Position numbers and translations under genes: made by a program. A DNA stretch of 35,921 nucleotides from Paraburkholderia madseniana (GTDB lineage Bacteria; Pseudomonadota; Gammaproteobacteria; Burkholderiales; Burkholderiaceae). Positions 1 to 7,363 of this stretch are shown here, in pieces. The stretch spans positions 1 through 35,921 of the forward strand of contig NZ_VOSW01000097.1 in assembly GCF_009690905.1 (NCBI RefSeq), in the 5' to 3' direction. How positions within the stretch are numbered: position 1 is the first letter of the stretch; every line of letters starts with the position of its first letter. The notes under the pieces were generated by a model. The model was given only the letters and a program-made list of their open reading frames with translations. It did no database searches and was not told the origin of the DNA.

Positions 1-114
1 CGTCTTCGAGTCCGCTACGAGCGCCTTGCCAGGATCCATGAAGCTTTCTTGAAGTTCGCCGCTTGCCTCATCTGTTGGAATACCCTCCAGCGATCTATGC
101 AGGAGCCTTTTTGA
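1..114 (+). mobile_element. 3' end of an IS5-family-type transposase (partial)
   Basis: The window opens inside an open frame that ends with TGA at 112-114. The visible peptide contains RVRYERLARIHEAF followed by LKFAACLICWNTL. This is the typical C-terminal tail of IS5-group DDE transposases (R-x-R-Y-E-R...H-x-A-F...A-x-x-I-C-W). The start, the DDE residues and the left end lie outside the window. The terminal inverted repeat should follow within the next tens of bases but cannot be delimited without the other end. The IS family call rests on this tail only. Confidence 0.7.
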
Positions 115-187
115 AACCGTCTCTAAGAAAACAGCGGCAGGATTCGACGACGGTTTGGCGCCGACGTCGCGGGGGGACGTGAATCGA

Positions 188-358
188 CTAGGCGCTGCAG
201 CAATTTTCTCGCTGGCCGAGCCTCCGGTTCAGATCCGACAGCGCTCGACAGAGGGACGTGCGCGCGGGCGTCCCCGTCAGTGCCAGTTCAAACCGGTCCA
301 GTAGTTCCGGCAGATTCACTTCCCCTGCACTTTTTCTTGCGAACTTCCGCTTCTGCAT
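188..358 (-). CDS. small hypothetical protein, 56 aa
   Basis: A short minus-strand frame begins at an ATG at 358, preceded by a purine-rich GGGGAG about 9 bases upstream, and ends at 188. The product starts MQKRKFARKSAGEVNLPELL and is basic at the N-terminus, then contains an amphipathic leucine-rich stretch (LLDRFELALTG). No signal peptide, membrane segment or known motif is seen. The frame stays open upstream to 475, but that extension lacks a ribosome binding site and has less natural composition. It lies between an IS5 end and a SET-domain remnant, so it could be a small regulator or a remnant. I do not recognise the family. Confidence 0.4.
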   Translation of the reverse strand: MQKRKFARKSAGEVNLPELLDRFELALTGTPARTSLCRALSDLNRRLGQRENCCSA

Positions 359-434
359 AAGGCCACTCCCCTGTATGTGTCGACGATACGCGCTGGCGTC
401 GACGTCACCGCCAATCGTCAGGATCCAGCGACAT

Positions 435-690
435 CTATTTCCTCGTGCTTGCGCCAGGAGCACCGTCGGATGCAACGCCCTTTGGCAACGGTGGCTTCAG
501 CACGTCGGGATGGAAAACCACATCCAGAGGATCGTCATCAGCCAGCAGATATTCAATAAACAGTTCTTCACCGGCCCCGATCGGCCGGAGCGTGTGGACG
601 AAGAATCCGCGTGCGGCGTGCCCGGAACACGTCGCCCGATTGGCGGCTCGACAATGCAGGGCCGTCCTGTCGTCCGCCTCGCTGAAAACT
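435..690 (-). pseudogene. 3' remnant of a SET-domain protein (lysine methyltransferase-like)
   Basis: On the minus strand the translation contains ARGFFVHTLRPIGAGEELFI followed by EYLLADDDP. This matches the closing segment of SET domains (hydrophobic-F-x-x-R-x-I-x-x-G-E-E-L-x-x-x-Y), which forms part of the cofactor and substrate pocket in protein-lysine methyltransferases. The N-terminal SET motifs are missing, the N-H-S-C-x-P-N element is not recognisable, and the post-SET cysteines are absent. The frame runs on upstream only as a shadow of the neighbouring gene at 712-1218. I read it as a decayed C-terminal fragment. Its exact 5' limit cannot be set from sequence alone. Confidence 0.5.
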
Positions 691-711
691 TCAGCGAAAA
701 GCGCCCTTAAA

Positions 712-1218
712 TCAAGGGCGTTTCTCGTTGAATTCGCTGAGCGGCTCCGGCCGCTTGCGCGGATCGAAGTCGGCCCACCGCCCTTGCTGCCAACGGCCGG
801 TCGCACGTTCGATCGTCGCGCCTGCCGTGTCGCGCAGCACCCGTGCGGCATCCAGCTGATTGTCCGGCGACACGTGGATGGCGACCAGCACACCGGAGTC
901 CCGGATTTCTTCATAGTAGGACACCCAATGCCCGGGCTTCCCGGCTTCGAGAGTGCGCGACATCGCGCCGACCAACGACCCGACATACGCCCCGACCCCG
1001 GCCGCGATGAGCGACACGGGAAGCGGCGACAAAAACGCCGCGAAGATCGCAACGCCGACGACTGCTTCCACCACCGCACCAATCGTGACATGCTGGCCGC
1101 TCGAATTGACGAAAAACAGGGTGGCGTCCTCTTCGACAAGACCCCCGTTGAAGAGCCATTGCGCCGCGTCCTCAGCAGCGGGAGATCTCGTAAAGCGCGC
1201 TGCGACGATGGGTGACAT
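712..1218 (-). CDS. glycine-rich membrane protein of unknown function
   Basis: The product is about 168 residues from ATG 1218, which has AGG 7-8 bases upstream; an alternative ATG lies at 1233. The N-terminus (SPIVAARFTRSPAAEDAAQW, then LFNGGLVEEDATLFFVNSSG) looks like a small alpha/beta sensor or stress-protein fold. A central hydrophobic, Gly/Ala-rich segment (about residues 43-85) has small-x3-small spacing like glycine-zipper membrane proteins. The C-terminus (SGVLVAIHVSPDNQLDAARVL) resembles a second alpha/beta segment, an arrangement seen in general-stress 17M/DUF1269-like proteins. No catalytic motif is seen. It sits with other small stress-type genes on the minus strand (DUF1488, DUF4142, PfpI). 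Function is unknown; a membrane stress protein is an inference. Confidence 0.75.
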   Translation of the reverse strand: MSPIVAARFTRSPAAEDAAQWLFNGGLVEEDATLFFVNSSGQHVTIGAVVEAVVGVAIFAAFLSPLPVSLIAAGVGAYVGSLVGAMSRTLEAGKPGHWVSYYEEIRDSGVLVAIHVSPDNQLDAARVLRDTAGATIERATGRWQQGRWADFDPRKRPEPLSEFNEKRP

Positions 1219-1253
1219 ATGGCCTGCTTTCATCCTTGAATAGCCGATGCGGA

Positions 1254-1556
1254 CTATGCCGTGGTGCCGCGATCGGGTTCCATGCCTTCCACTCTGAACA
1301 GTCCGCTATGTAGCACAACGCTTTCTCCGTCGTTCTGGCCGAGCGCTTCCGCGCAAACCGAACGGATGCGATTGCGGCCGTTGTCGAAGGCGGCCATCAA
1401 GGCGGGTTCCAGCGCGGAATCTGCGCCAAAATGATCTTCCAGTGCCTCGGCGGTTATCGTGCACTCAACCGGCTCGCCATCGATGTACGCCACAAAGCGC
1501 ACTGTCAGATTCGCGCCGTCGAAGACCGCGCGGTCGTCGGGAAAAGTAATGTGCAT
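1254..1556 (-). CDS. DUF1488 domain-containing protein
   Basis: The product is 100 residues. It begins MHITFPDDRAVFDGANLTVR, followed by FVAYIDGEPVECTITAEALEDHFGA, the signature of the DUF1488 family, small beta-rich proteins of unknown function common in Burkholderiales. ATG 1556 is preferred over the in-frame ATG at 1598 because GAGG lies about 8 bases upstream and family members begin with this M-x-I-x-F motif. The C-terminal half is less typical. It lies 35 bases from the gene at 712-1218 and just downstream of DUF4142, so the three may be co-transcribed. No catalytic residues are assigned to the family. Confidence 0.8.
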   Translation of the reverse strand: MHITFPDDRAVFDGANLTVRFVAYIDGEPVECTITAEALEDHFGADSALEPALMAAFDNGRNRIRSVCAEALGQNDGESVVLHSGLFRVEGMEPDRGTTA

Positions 1557-1594
1557 AAGGGAATCCTCATAGGCCAGCCGCAGCAGCATCACGT

Positions 1595-2164
1595 TCATGA
1601 TGGACCCTTCACTGCGCCGGCGAGTTTCTGCGCCATCGCGAGGTGATGTTTGATTGTCGGCAATGCGTGAGTGGCTGCGGCCTTCAGTTGCGCGTCAGTG
1701 CCGCTCTGGCTCTCCTGCTGGAACAGGTCAACCGCTCGTTGATGCGCTTCTACCCCGATCTGTTCGACGTAGGCCTGATCGAATTCGCGGCCCTTGAGCG
1801 TCTGCAGTTTGCCGACCAGTGCTGAATCGGCGGACTGCGCCGTGGCCAGCCCCTTCTTCGTGGCGAGAGCGGCCACGCCGTGCGAAAGTTTCGTATGGTC
1901 AACGATCATTTGCTGTGCGAATGTCTTGACGTGCGGATCACTCGAATTCCTGAGCGCGATTTTGCTTGCCGCGATCTCGGTGGCGTCGGACTGTGAGGCA
2001 TCCTGCACGAACTGCTGGTCTGCCGGCGAGAGCTTCGTGCCGCTCATCGGCGCATCGTTCGCGGGTGCGTCACTCGCTTGCGCGTACGCAGCGCCGATCA
2101 ACGCTGCGCCCAGCCCCAGCGCAAGCGCAAGCGTCATCATTTGCAGGGAATACCGGAATTTCAT
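1595..2164 (-). CDS. DUF4142 periplasmic ferritin-like protein
   Basis: The product is 189 residues from ATG 2164, which has an AAGGAGA ribosome binding site 5-6 bases upstream. It starts with a clear signal peptide (MKFRYSLQMMTLALALGLGA, then ALIGAAYAQA with an A-x-A-type cleavage site). The mature part has the DUF4142 pattern: LSPADQQFVQDASQSDATEI, SSDPHVKTFAQQMIVDHTKL, EAHQRAVDLFQQESQSGTD and THALPTIKHHLAMAQKL, four predicted helices with repeated His and Glu like ferritin/DUF305 bundles. It is therefore an exported helical-bundle protein. Metal binding is suggested by fold analogy but not shown. Its stop overlaps the upstream extension of the DUF1488 frame, consistent with a minus-strand operon. 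Confidence 0.85.
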   Translation of the reverse strand: MKFRYSLQMMTLALALGLGAALIGAAYAQASDAPANDAPMSGTKLSPADQQFVQDASQSDATEIAASKIALRNSSDPHVKTFAQQMIVDHTKLSHGVAALATKKGLATAQSADSALVGKLQTLKGREFDQAYVEQIGVEAHQRAVDLFQQESQSGTDAQLKAAATHALPTIKHHLAMAQKLAGAVKGPS

Positions 2165-2261
2165 GCATTTTCTCCTTGGTGGACATATCACGGACTCAGG
2201 CTGAACGACGAGGTGCAGCATTTAACAGAACGTCTGCACGCCTCGTGCAATCAAGCTTCGC

Positions 2262-2813
2262 TTAGCCAGCCTTGCGCTTTGACAATTGCGCAATCAGTGT
2301 CTTGGTGAAAGCTGGAATATCGTCAGGTTTGCGGCTGGTAATCAGATTGCCGTCCTCGACTACCTCCTGGTCCACCCAGGTGCCACCCGCATTGCGAATA
2401 TCGTCTTGCAAACTCGGCCAGCTCGTTACCGTGCGCCCGTTGATGATCCCTGCCGACACTGGCAGCCACGTGCCGTGGCAGATCACGGCGATCGGTTTCT
2501 TTGCGCTGTCAGCGGCCTTAACGAAAGCCTGTGCCTGCGGCAGCAAACGGATGGCGTCGCCGTTCACCACACCACCCGGCAGTACCAAGGCGTCGTAGTC
2601 GTTTGCAGTGGCCTCGTCGAAGGTCGAATCGACCTCGATGGTGTCACCCTTCTCGAGATGATTGAAACCCTGGATCTTGCCAGGCTTCGCTGATATGACG
2701 TGGACCGTTGCGCCAGCCTCGGCGAGCGCGCGTTTCGGTTCGACCAGTTCGGCCTGTTCGAAGCCGTCGACGGCGAGTATCGCCACCTTGCGAGCTTTCA
2801 GCGTTTTAGCCAT
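2262..2813 (-). CDS. PfpI/DJ-1 family protein (general stress protein 18-like)
   Basis: The product is 183 residues, the usual length for class I glutamine amidotransferase-like PfpI proteins. Visible elements are the N-terminal strand KVAILAVDGFEQAELVEPKR with the conserved acidic residue, the LVLPGGVVNGD loop (about residues 77-86), and the nucleophile elbow AVICHGTW with Cys112 followed by His113. The family includes YhbO/YajL-type stress proteins reported as deglycases or chaperones, and PfpI-like peptidases; sequence does not decide between them. No signal peptide is present, so it should be cytosolic. ATG 2813 is preceded by GGAGAAAACGC. It is the first gene of the minus-strand stress cluster. 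Confidence 0.9.
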   Translation of the reverse strand: MAKTLKARKVAILAVDGFEQAELVEPKRALAEAGATVHVISAKPGKIQGFNHLEKGDTIEVDSTFDEATANDYDALVLPGGVVNGDAIRLLPQAQAFVKAADSAKKPIAVICHGTWLPVSAGIINGRTVTSWPSLQDDIRNAGGTWVDQEVVEDGNLITSRKPDDIPAFTKTLIAQLSKRKAG

Positions 2814-2869
2814 GCGTTTTCTCCTTCAACCTAGATGCAGGGAGCGGGCGCCTGACACCGCATGCCTGC

Positions 2870-3314
2870 TTAGCCAGCAAAAGATATGCCCAGGCAAAAG
2901 CGCGCGGAAAGCGAGGCGCCGGATGCCTGGCGGGCACAGTCTTGGCGACCCGTCGGGTCCTCGTCGAGGTCGTCATCGTCAGTTGCCGATGAGTCGACGA
3001 TTCGATCTGGTTCAATGTCGGCGTCGTGGACCAGCCCCGGATCGCTGTCGGCCGCAGCCCGCTCGCCTGTGCCTGAATGGTCCGTGTCACTGCCGAGATC
3101 CGTATCGCCAGTGTCGAGCGCTTGGTTGTCCAGTTCGAAATCGACATCGAAGTCATGACGCTTCGCGCCGACAACATCGCTGCCGCTTTTCGGACGAATC
3201 GCCCGGACCGCGCGCACCTGTTGCGCCGCCGGTTTGCTTCACTTGCTGTCGCGGCTCCTCGTCGGGATTCCGCGTGCTGCTCGTGACGCTCTCCTTCGTT
3301 TGTCCATTGCCCAC
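2870..3314 (-). pseudogene. acidic low-complexity hypothetical protein, frameshifted
   Basis: Two overlapping minus-strand frames together look like one gene. The upstream frame starts at GTG 3314 with GNGQTKESVTSSTRNPDEEP, continues RQQVKQTGG and stops at 3153. The downstream frame (from about 3217 to 2870) continues DFDVDFELDNQALDTGDTDL, then GSDTDHSGTGERAAADSDPG and IEPDRIVDSSATDDDDLDE. The product is strongly acidic, Asp/Thr/Ser-rich and probably disordered, with no signal peptide or catalytic motif. A single-base shift between about 3160 and 3215 would join the halves. No good ribosome binding site precedes GTG 3314, so the true start may differ. It lies divergent to topoisomerase IB. 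Function unknown. Confidence 0.5.
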
Positions 3315-3445
3315 GGCGAGCAATCGGCGGGACTGGTCCGCCCGTGCATCCTGCGGTGCCCGGCACGCGCACCGGGCACCGCCTTTGCTTCCAGCGAGAC
3401 ATCGGCGCAACCCGCGCCTCCCGCTTGAAACTTCTACCTGCAACG

Positions 3446-4735
3446 ATGGCTGCCACGACCGACCCGACCCAGCGCCGCACTGACGACATCGCCCAGCAAG
3501 CTGCCCCTGCCGCGATGCCGCCCGGTCTGCGGCATTCGGACGACACCAGGCCCGGCTACACGCGCAGGCGCGAAAAAGATGGCTTCGCATACTTCGACGT
3601 GAGCGGCCAACGCATCGACGATGCAAGCGAAATTGATCGCATCGCCGCATTGGCAATTCCACCGGCGTACGAGGACGTATGGATTTGCCCCGACGCCCGC
3701 GGTCATTTGCAGGCAACCGGCCGTGACGCGCGCGGCCGCAAGCAATACCGCTATCACGCGCGCTGGCGCGACTCACGCGACGCCAACAAATACGAGCGCA
3801 TGGCCGCGTTCGGCCGCGCGCTGCCGAAGATCCGCAGGCGCGTCGCATGCGACCTGAAGTTACCGGGCATGCCGTGCGACAAGGTCATCGCCGCAATCGT
3901 GCAGCTGCTTGACACGACGCTCATCCGTGTCGGCAGTGTCGAATACGCGCGCGATAACCAGTCGTACGGCCTGACGACGCTGCGCAAAAAGCATGTGAAG
4001 ATTGAAGCGGACCAGGTGCGCCTGAAGTTCCGCGGCAAGAGCGGTATCGAGCACGATGTCACTGTGCACCATCCGCGCGTCAGGCGCATCGTGCGGCGCT
4101 GCGCCGAATTGCCGGGCCACGATCTGTTCCAGTATCTTGACGAAGACGGCACGCGCCGCACTGTCGGCTCGGCGGACATCAACGACTACCTGCGCCGCGC
4201 GACCGGTGGGGATTTCAGCGCGAAGGACTACCGGACCTGGGCGGGCAGCGTCTATGCACTCGCCGCGCTGCGGCGGCTGATTTGCAACAGCGCGGCGGAA
4301 GCACGCCGGCACTTCGTCGCGACAGTGAAGGACGTCGCGACGCTGTTGCGCAATACGCCGGCGGTATGCCGGCGCTGCTACATACATCCGGCCGTGATCA
4401 GCGCATTCGAGGCGGATGAATTGCAGGACCTGCCGCCCGGCCAGGCGCGTCGCGGTCTGAAAGCGGATGAAGCGGCGTTTGCCGTGCTGCTCGCGCAGGC
4501 GGACAAGCGTGCCGCGAAGCTCGCGCGTCAAGCAGACGCCAGGGGTCGCAAGACGCGCGACTCGGCGGTGACCGGCGGCATCGAAGGCTCGCTGACAACG
4601 TTGCTGAAGAAGTCGCGTACGGTGCGCAAGGCAACCGTTGCGAAACCCACTGGCAGATCCAGCTCGCTAACATCTCGCCGTGCGGTCAATGCAGGCCAGG
4701 CGGCGTCCTCGCGCGCGGCGAGGCGGCCTCGTTGA
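3446..4735 (+). CDS. DNA topoisomerase IB (poxvirus/eukaryote-like)
   Basis: The product is 429 residues from ATG 3446. Type IB enzymes nick one DNA strand through a 3'-phosphotyrosine and relax supercoils without ATP. The N-terminal domain contains GFAYFDVSGQRI and IAALAIPPAYEDVWI, with RKQYRYHARWR. The catalytic domain shows LIRVGSVEYARDNQSYGLTT with Arg161, FRGKSG with Lys198, KDYRTWAGSV with Arg263, and the nucleophile in VCRRCYIHPAVI, Tyr312. The C-terminal 80 residues are Lys/Arg-rich, probably a nonspecific DNA-binding tail. The frame is open upstream to 3344, but family members begin close to the chosen ATG. Bacterial copies are often accessory and found on secondary replicons beside stress genes, as here. 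It appears intact. Confidence 0.92.
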   Translation: MAATTDPTQRRTDDIAQQAAPAAMPPGLRHSDDTRPGYTRRREKDGFAYFDVSGQRIDDASEIDRIAALAIPPAYEDVWICPDARGHLQATGRDARGRKQYRYHARWRDSRDANKYERMAAFGRALPKIRRRVACDLKLPGMPCDKVIAAIVQLLDTTLIRVGSVEYARDNQSYGLTTLRKKHVKIEADQVRLKFRGKSGIEHDVTVHHPRVRRIVRRCAELPGHDLFQYLDEDGTRRTVGSADINDYLRRATGGDFSAKDYRTWAGSVYALAALRRLICNSAAEARRHFVATVKDVATLLRNTPAVCRRCYIHPAVISAFEADELQDLPPGQARRGLKADEAAFAVLLAQADKRAAKLARQADARGRKTRDSAVTGGIEGSLTTLLKKSRTVRKATVAKPTGRSSSLTSRRAVNAGQAASSRAARRPR

Positions 4736-4785
4736 ACACGTCGATTACGGGCTGCGAGCAGAGAAGATGCGGCGCGCGGGCCGCC

Positions 4786-5082
4786 TCAAGCTTCTTCTTC
4801 GAACGCTGCCATCACTAGCCATAGGTCGCGCTCGCCGCCGTGAATCTCGGCGGCGAGCGCGTAGGGATCGCTCGGTCCGCAAACGCGCTCGAGCGCCCGG
4901 TGCGCGACCTCGCCGTCGTTGAACACACGTCCGGACAGTGGACTCACTTCCTGTTTTCCCTCGCACGTCCGCTGGTTCCAGCGATACACGAGTGGCTGCG
5001 ATTTCCAGTCACGGAAGCATTCTCTGACATGCGTGAAATCGCCGCCACAGATATTCATCTGGTAATGGATTTTTGAGTCCAT
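4786..5082 (-). CDS. hypothetical protein, 98 aa
   Basis: The frame starts at ATG 5082, preceded by GGAG at a distance of about 9 bases, and begins MDSKIHYQMNICGGDFTHVR, then ECFRDWKSQPLVYRWNQRT. The C-terminal half (NDGEVAHRALERVCGPSDPY, then ALAAEIHGGERDLWLVMAAF) looks helical. There is no signal peptide or transmembrane segment, and three cysteines are spread without a clear metal motif. The aromatic content and natural ending suggest a genuine small cytosolic protein. It is convergent with topoisomerase IB, with about 50 bases between their ends. I do not recognise the family. Confidence 0.6.
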   Translation of the reverse strand: MDSKIHYQMNICGGDFTHVRECFRDWKSQPLVYRWNQRTCEGKQEVSPLSGRVFNDGEVAHRALERVCGPSDPYALAAEIHGGERDLWLVMAAFEEEA

Positions 5083-5289
5083 GATTGCATCTCCGCGATG
5101 CAAGCGCACGCGCTTGTTCCCACCGTCGCGAGAACCGAGCGGCATGCATAGATTGCACCGATACAGCCGGAGCAGTATGTCCGCGCCTGTCCACCTCCTC
5201 AACCTGCCTATATTGCCGCTCCTGCGTCTGCCTGGTCATGAGGCATTTCAACCCAGACCGCCCTACCGCAAATCGGCGCCGGACCAAGG

Positions 5290-5540
5290 TCATTGGCTCG
5301 CGCCCGATTGCGCGGCGGCTGCGGCGGGCATGCTCGCCTTATCGGCTGCACCCGCTGCGCCGCTACTCGTGTCAGCGGTGCTGCCGGTCGCCGCGTGACC
5401 GCCCATCACGCCGCTGCTGCCCAATGCGGCGCCGGCGTTGTCGCTAGAGCAGGGCTTGCAGCCGCCTACGGCCGTCAACAATACGAGCGCCATCACCATC
5501 AGTAATTGTTTGGCCGTGCTTTTTTGGTTAGCTTTTTCAA
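5290..5540 (-). CDS. small lipoprotein with a probable A-run frameshift near its start
   Basis: The core product contains MVMALVLLTAVGGCKPCSSD followed by Ala/Gly/Ser-rich sequence ending at 5290. The hydrophobic stretch ending in a Gly-Gly-Cys lipobox indicates a lipoprotein signal. In the open frame, ATG 5499 gives a very short basic region and no good ribosome binding site. Upstream, AGGAGAGATC precedes a TTG at 5540 that encodes MKKLTKK in another frame; the frames would join if the run of six A residues (5520-5525) had seven, giving MKKLTKKSTAKQLLMVMALV. The gene is therefore either disrupted by a one-base deletion, miscalled in a homopolymer, or read by slippage. The mature part is low complexity, and no function can be assigned. 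Confidence 0.5.
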
Positions 5541-5742
5541 GATCTCTCCTTACTCGACGTCTCCGTAGGGTAAATGCGGCATTCAACGCTTGCGACGCAA
5601 CTGTTGTTGCTGTCACCAGTGATCAAGCAAGGTCGGCGCCTTCCGGGCGTGCGCTCTCGGAAACAGCAACGATGCGGGCGTGGAGAACATTGGCACGCGG
5701 CGTGCGTCGTCTTCGTGCATCAGTGTCTTTATGGTGAAAGCG

Positions 5743-5973
5743 ATGCAAACCACGCCGATATCCAACGAGGTCTCCAGCACACCGGGATCGGAAGACGATC
5801 AGGCACCACCGAACGACAGCCACAATCTGCCCGAGTTGCCCGATCCCGCGGAAGTCGGCGAAGACGGTCAGGCAGCGGAGACGCCGACCACGCGCAACGC
5901 CGCATCGTCCCTGATGCAGCGCAAGACGTGTTTCTTCTGCATACGCAGGAATGCGTGCAAAAACGTTCATTAG
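5743..5973 (+). CDS. small acidic hypothetical protein
   Basis: From ATG 5743 (with GGTGAAAG just upstream; an alternative ATG lies at 5731) the frame encodes MQTTPISNEVSSTPGSEDDQ, then APPNDSHNLPELPDPAEVGE, a Pro/Glu/Asp-rich probably disordered peptide of 76 residues. The last 15 residues (KTCFFCIRRNACKNVH) are Cys/Arg-rich and unlike the rest, so the C-terminus may be altered by a frameshift. Composition suggests a real coding frame, but no family is recognised and it could be spurious. Confidence 0.35.
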   Translation: MQTTPISNEVSSTPGSEDDQAPPNDSHNLPELPDPAEVGEDGQAAETPTTRNAASSLMQRKTCFFCIRRNACKNVH

Positions 5974-6026
5974 TTTTACTTATCTATTCATACGAAAAAA
6001 TTGCAAACCAGCCAGTATCCTTTACG

Positions 6027-6045
6027 CGCGCCGTACCGCGGCGCG
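6027..6045. repeat. 7-bp stem hairpin upstream of the PRC-barrel gene
   Basis: CGCGCCG (6027-6033) and CGGCGCG (6039-6045) form a perfect stem with a 5-base loop. There is no downstream T-run, so it does not look like a plus-strand terminator. It lies about 95 bases before the ATG at 6139 and could be in the 5' untranslated region. Role unknown. Confidence 0.35.
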
Positions 6046-6138
6046 TCGACCTTCCTAGACCGTTGCCCGCGGCTGCACAACCGAAGGAACGCCCGTTGCT
6101 GCGACACCCTTACACTCAACCTGTAGAGGAGGAAGATC

Positions 6139-6673
6139 ATGCCGATGCCGATCCAGCCACAGACGCAAGGCAACCTGCGCCAGCGCCAAGGCGCACGCAT
6201 TGGCGGCAAGGGCAGCGCAAGCGCGGACGGTCCCGGGGCCGGACGTGATGGCAGCAGCGACCCTCGATGGCAACAAGGTGCTCAGCAGTGACGGCAAAGA
6301 CATTGGCGAGATCAAGGACATCATGCTCGACGTCGGCTCCGGCCGCATCGCGTATGCGGTGTTACCGAGCGGGGGCTTTCTCGGCATTGGCGACAAGTTG
6401 CTGGCCATTCCATGGCGCGCGCTGACGCTCGATACGCAACAAAAATGCTTCGTACTGTCGATGACGGCCGAACACGTGGAAAACGCTCCGGGCTTCGATA
6501 AGGATCACTGGCCTTCTATGGCGAATCAGACATTGGCCACCTCCATGCATCAGTACTACGGCAGCGAGCCGCATTGGGGACGCGATCCGTTCAACCGGCG
6601 CGACGATTTGGGCGTCGCCGAGATTCCGGCCGGATCGTCGGATGCGTCGAAGGCCGGCGGCCTGAAACTGTAA
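6139..6673 (+). CDS. PRC-barrel domain protein (N-terminal frameshift)
   Basis: The PRC-barrel core is read as MAAATLDGNKVLSSDGKDIG, EIKDIMLDVGSGRIAYAVLP and SGGFLGIGDKLLAIPWRALT, a small beta-barrel fold found in RimM and photosynthetic reaction-centre H subunits and, standing alone, in many stress-associated Burkholderia proteins. The natural start appears to be ATG 6139, preceded by GAGGAGGAAGATC and encoding MPMPIQPQTQGNLRQRQGA. That frame ends at a stop near 6286 because GGTCCCGGGGCC (6229-6240) has one G too many; with three Gs it continues ADGPGPDVMAAATLD. ATG 6248 could still give the core domain but lacks a ribosome binding site. The tail (GSEPHWGRDPFNRRDDLGVA) is hydrophilic. Confidence 0.75.
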
Positions 6674-6835
6674 TCCGGCCGCTGTTGCAGGCTGGTCCGG
6701 ACAGCTTCAGGTTCGGGGCTTGCTCACCGTGATCTGCCGGCAATCCGTCAACGCGATGTCCGGCGCGTTTCGCTTTGAGCACGCGAAACACACGAAGCAC
6801 TCCGCCAAGCGACTTCACACGAAGGAGGCAAAACC

Positions 6836-7234
6836 ATGGCCGCCAGCAAACCGAAACATCCAGTCGCGCGCGGCAAGGCGGGACGCCCGCCGCGCCAGCG
6901 GCATGCGCGAGCGCATGCGCACGCCAAGGCGAAGACCGTCAAAAACGGCGCCACGAAGAGTGAACAGAAATGGTCGCATCACGTAATGGAAACCAGTGAC
7001 GCGCTGGATATCGAGCACAACATTTTCAAAACCGGCAGCGCGCAGTCGATTGCGGAGTCGCTCAAACGTTCGTCGATGCAGAGCCGCCGCCGCAAGGGCA
7101 CGCCGTTCCAGTCCGCGATGTCGATGCTCAACTTCTATATCAACCGCGCGGGCAGAAATCTGCCGAAGACGCGCCGCGATACGTTGCAACAGGCCAAGCG
7201 CAAACTACGCGAAGCGTTCGGACGTTCGCCTTGA
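6836..7234 (+). CDS. DUF3175 domain-containing protein
   Basis: The product is 132 residues from ATG 6836, with a strong GAAGGAGG ribosome binding site. The first 45 residues are Lys/Arg/His/Ala-rich and histone-like (GRPPRQRHARAHAHAKAKTV). The rest carries the DUF3175 signature: KWSHHVMETSDALDIEHNIF, KTGSAQSIAESLKRSSMQSR and SAMSMLNFYINRAGRNLPKT. The basic tail suggests nucleic-acid association, but the family has no described activity. It follows the PRC-barrel gene in the same direction and probably belongs to the same stress-type cluster. It is complete and shows no lesion. Confidence 0.85.
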   Translation: MAASKPKHPVARGKAGRPPRQRHARAHAHAKAKTVKNGATKSEQKWSHHVMETSDALDIEHNIFKTGSAQSIAESLKRSSMQSRRRKGTPFQSAMSMLNFYINRAGRNLPKTRRDTLQQAKRKLREAFGRSP

Positions 7235-7363
7235 GGCGCCACCGCGCCCACCATCGGTCCGACAGCGTCCGATGCCATACGCGCAGGCGCGGCCGGGCAT
7301 CGCGCGGAATGCGCGCCTTTCAACCGGCGACGCGTGCAATGTTCGCGCGCCAGCCTCAAGCGG

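Noticed and set aside
445..1243. Plus-strand frames across the SET remnant and glycine-rich protein
   Set aside because: Arg/Pro/Ser-rich antisense translations with no motif; the minus strand carries recognisable domains.
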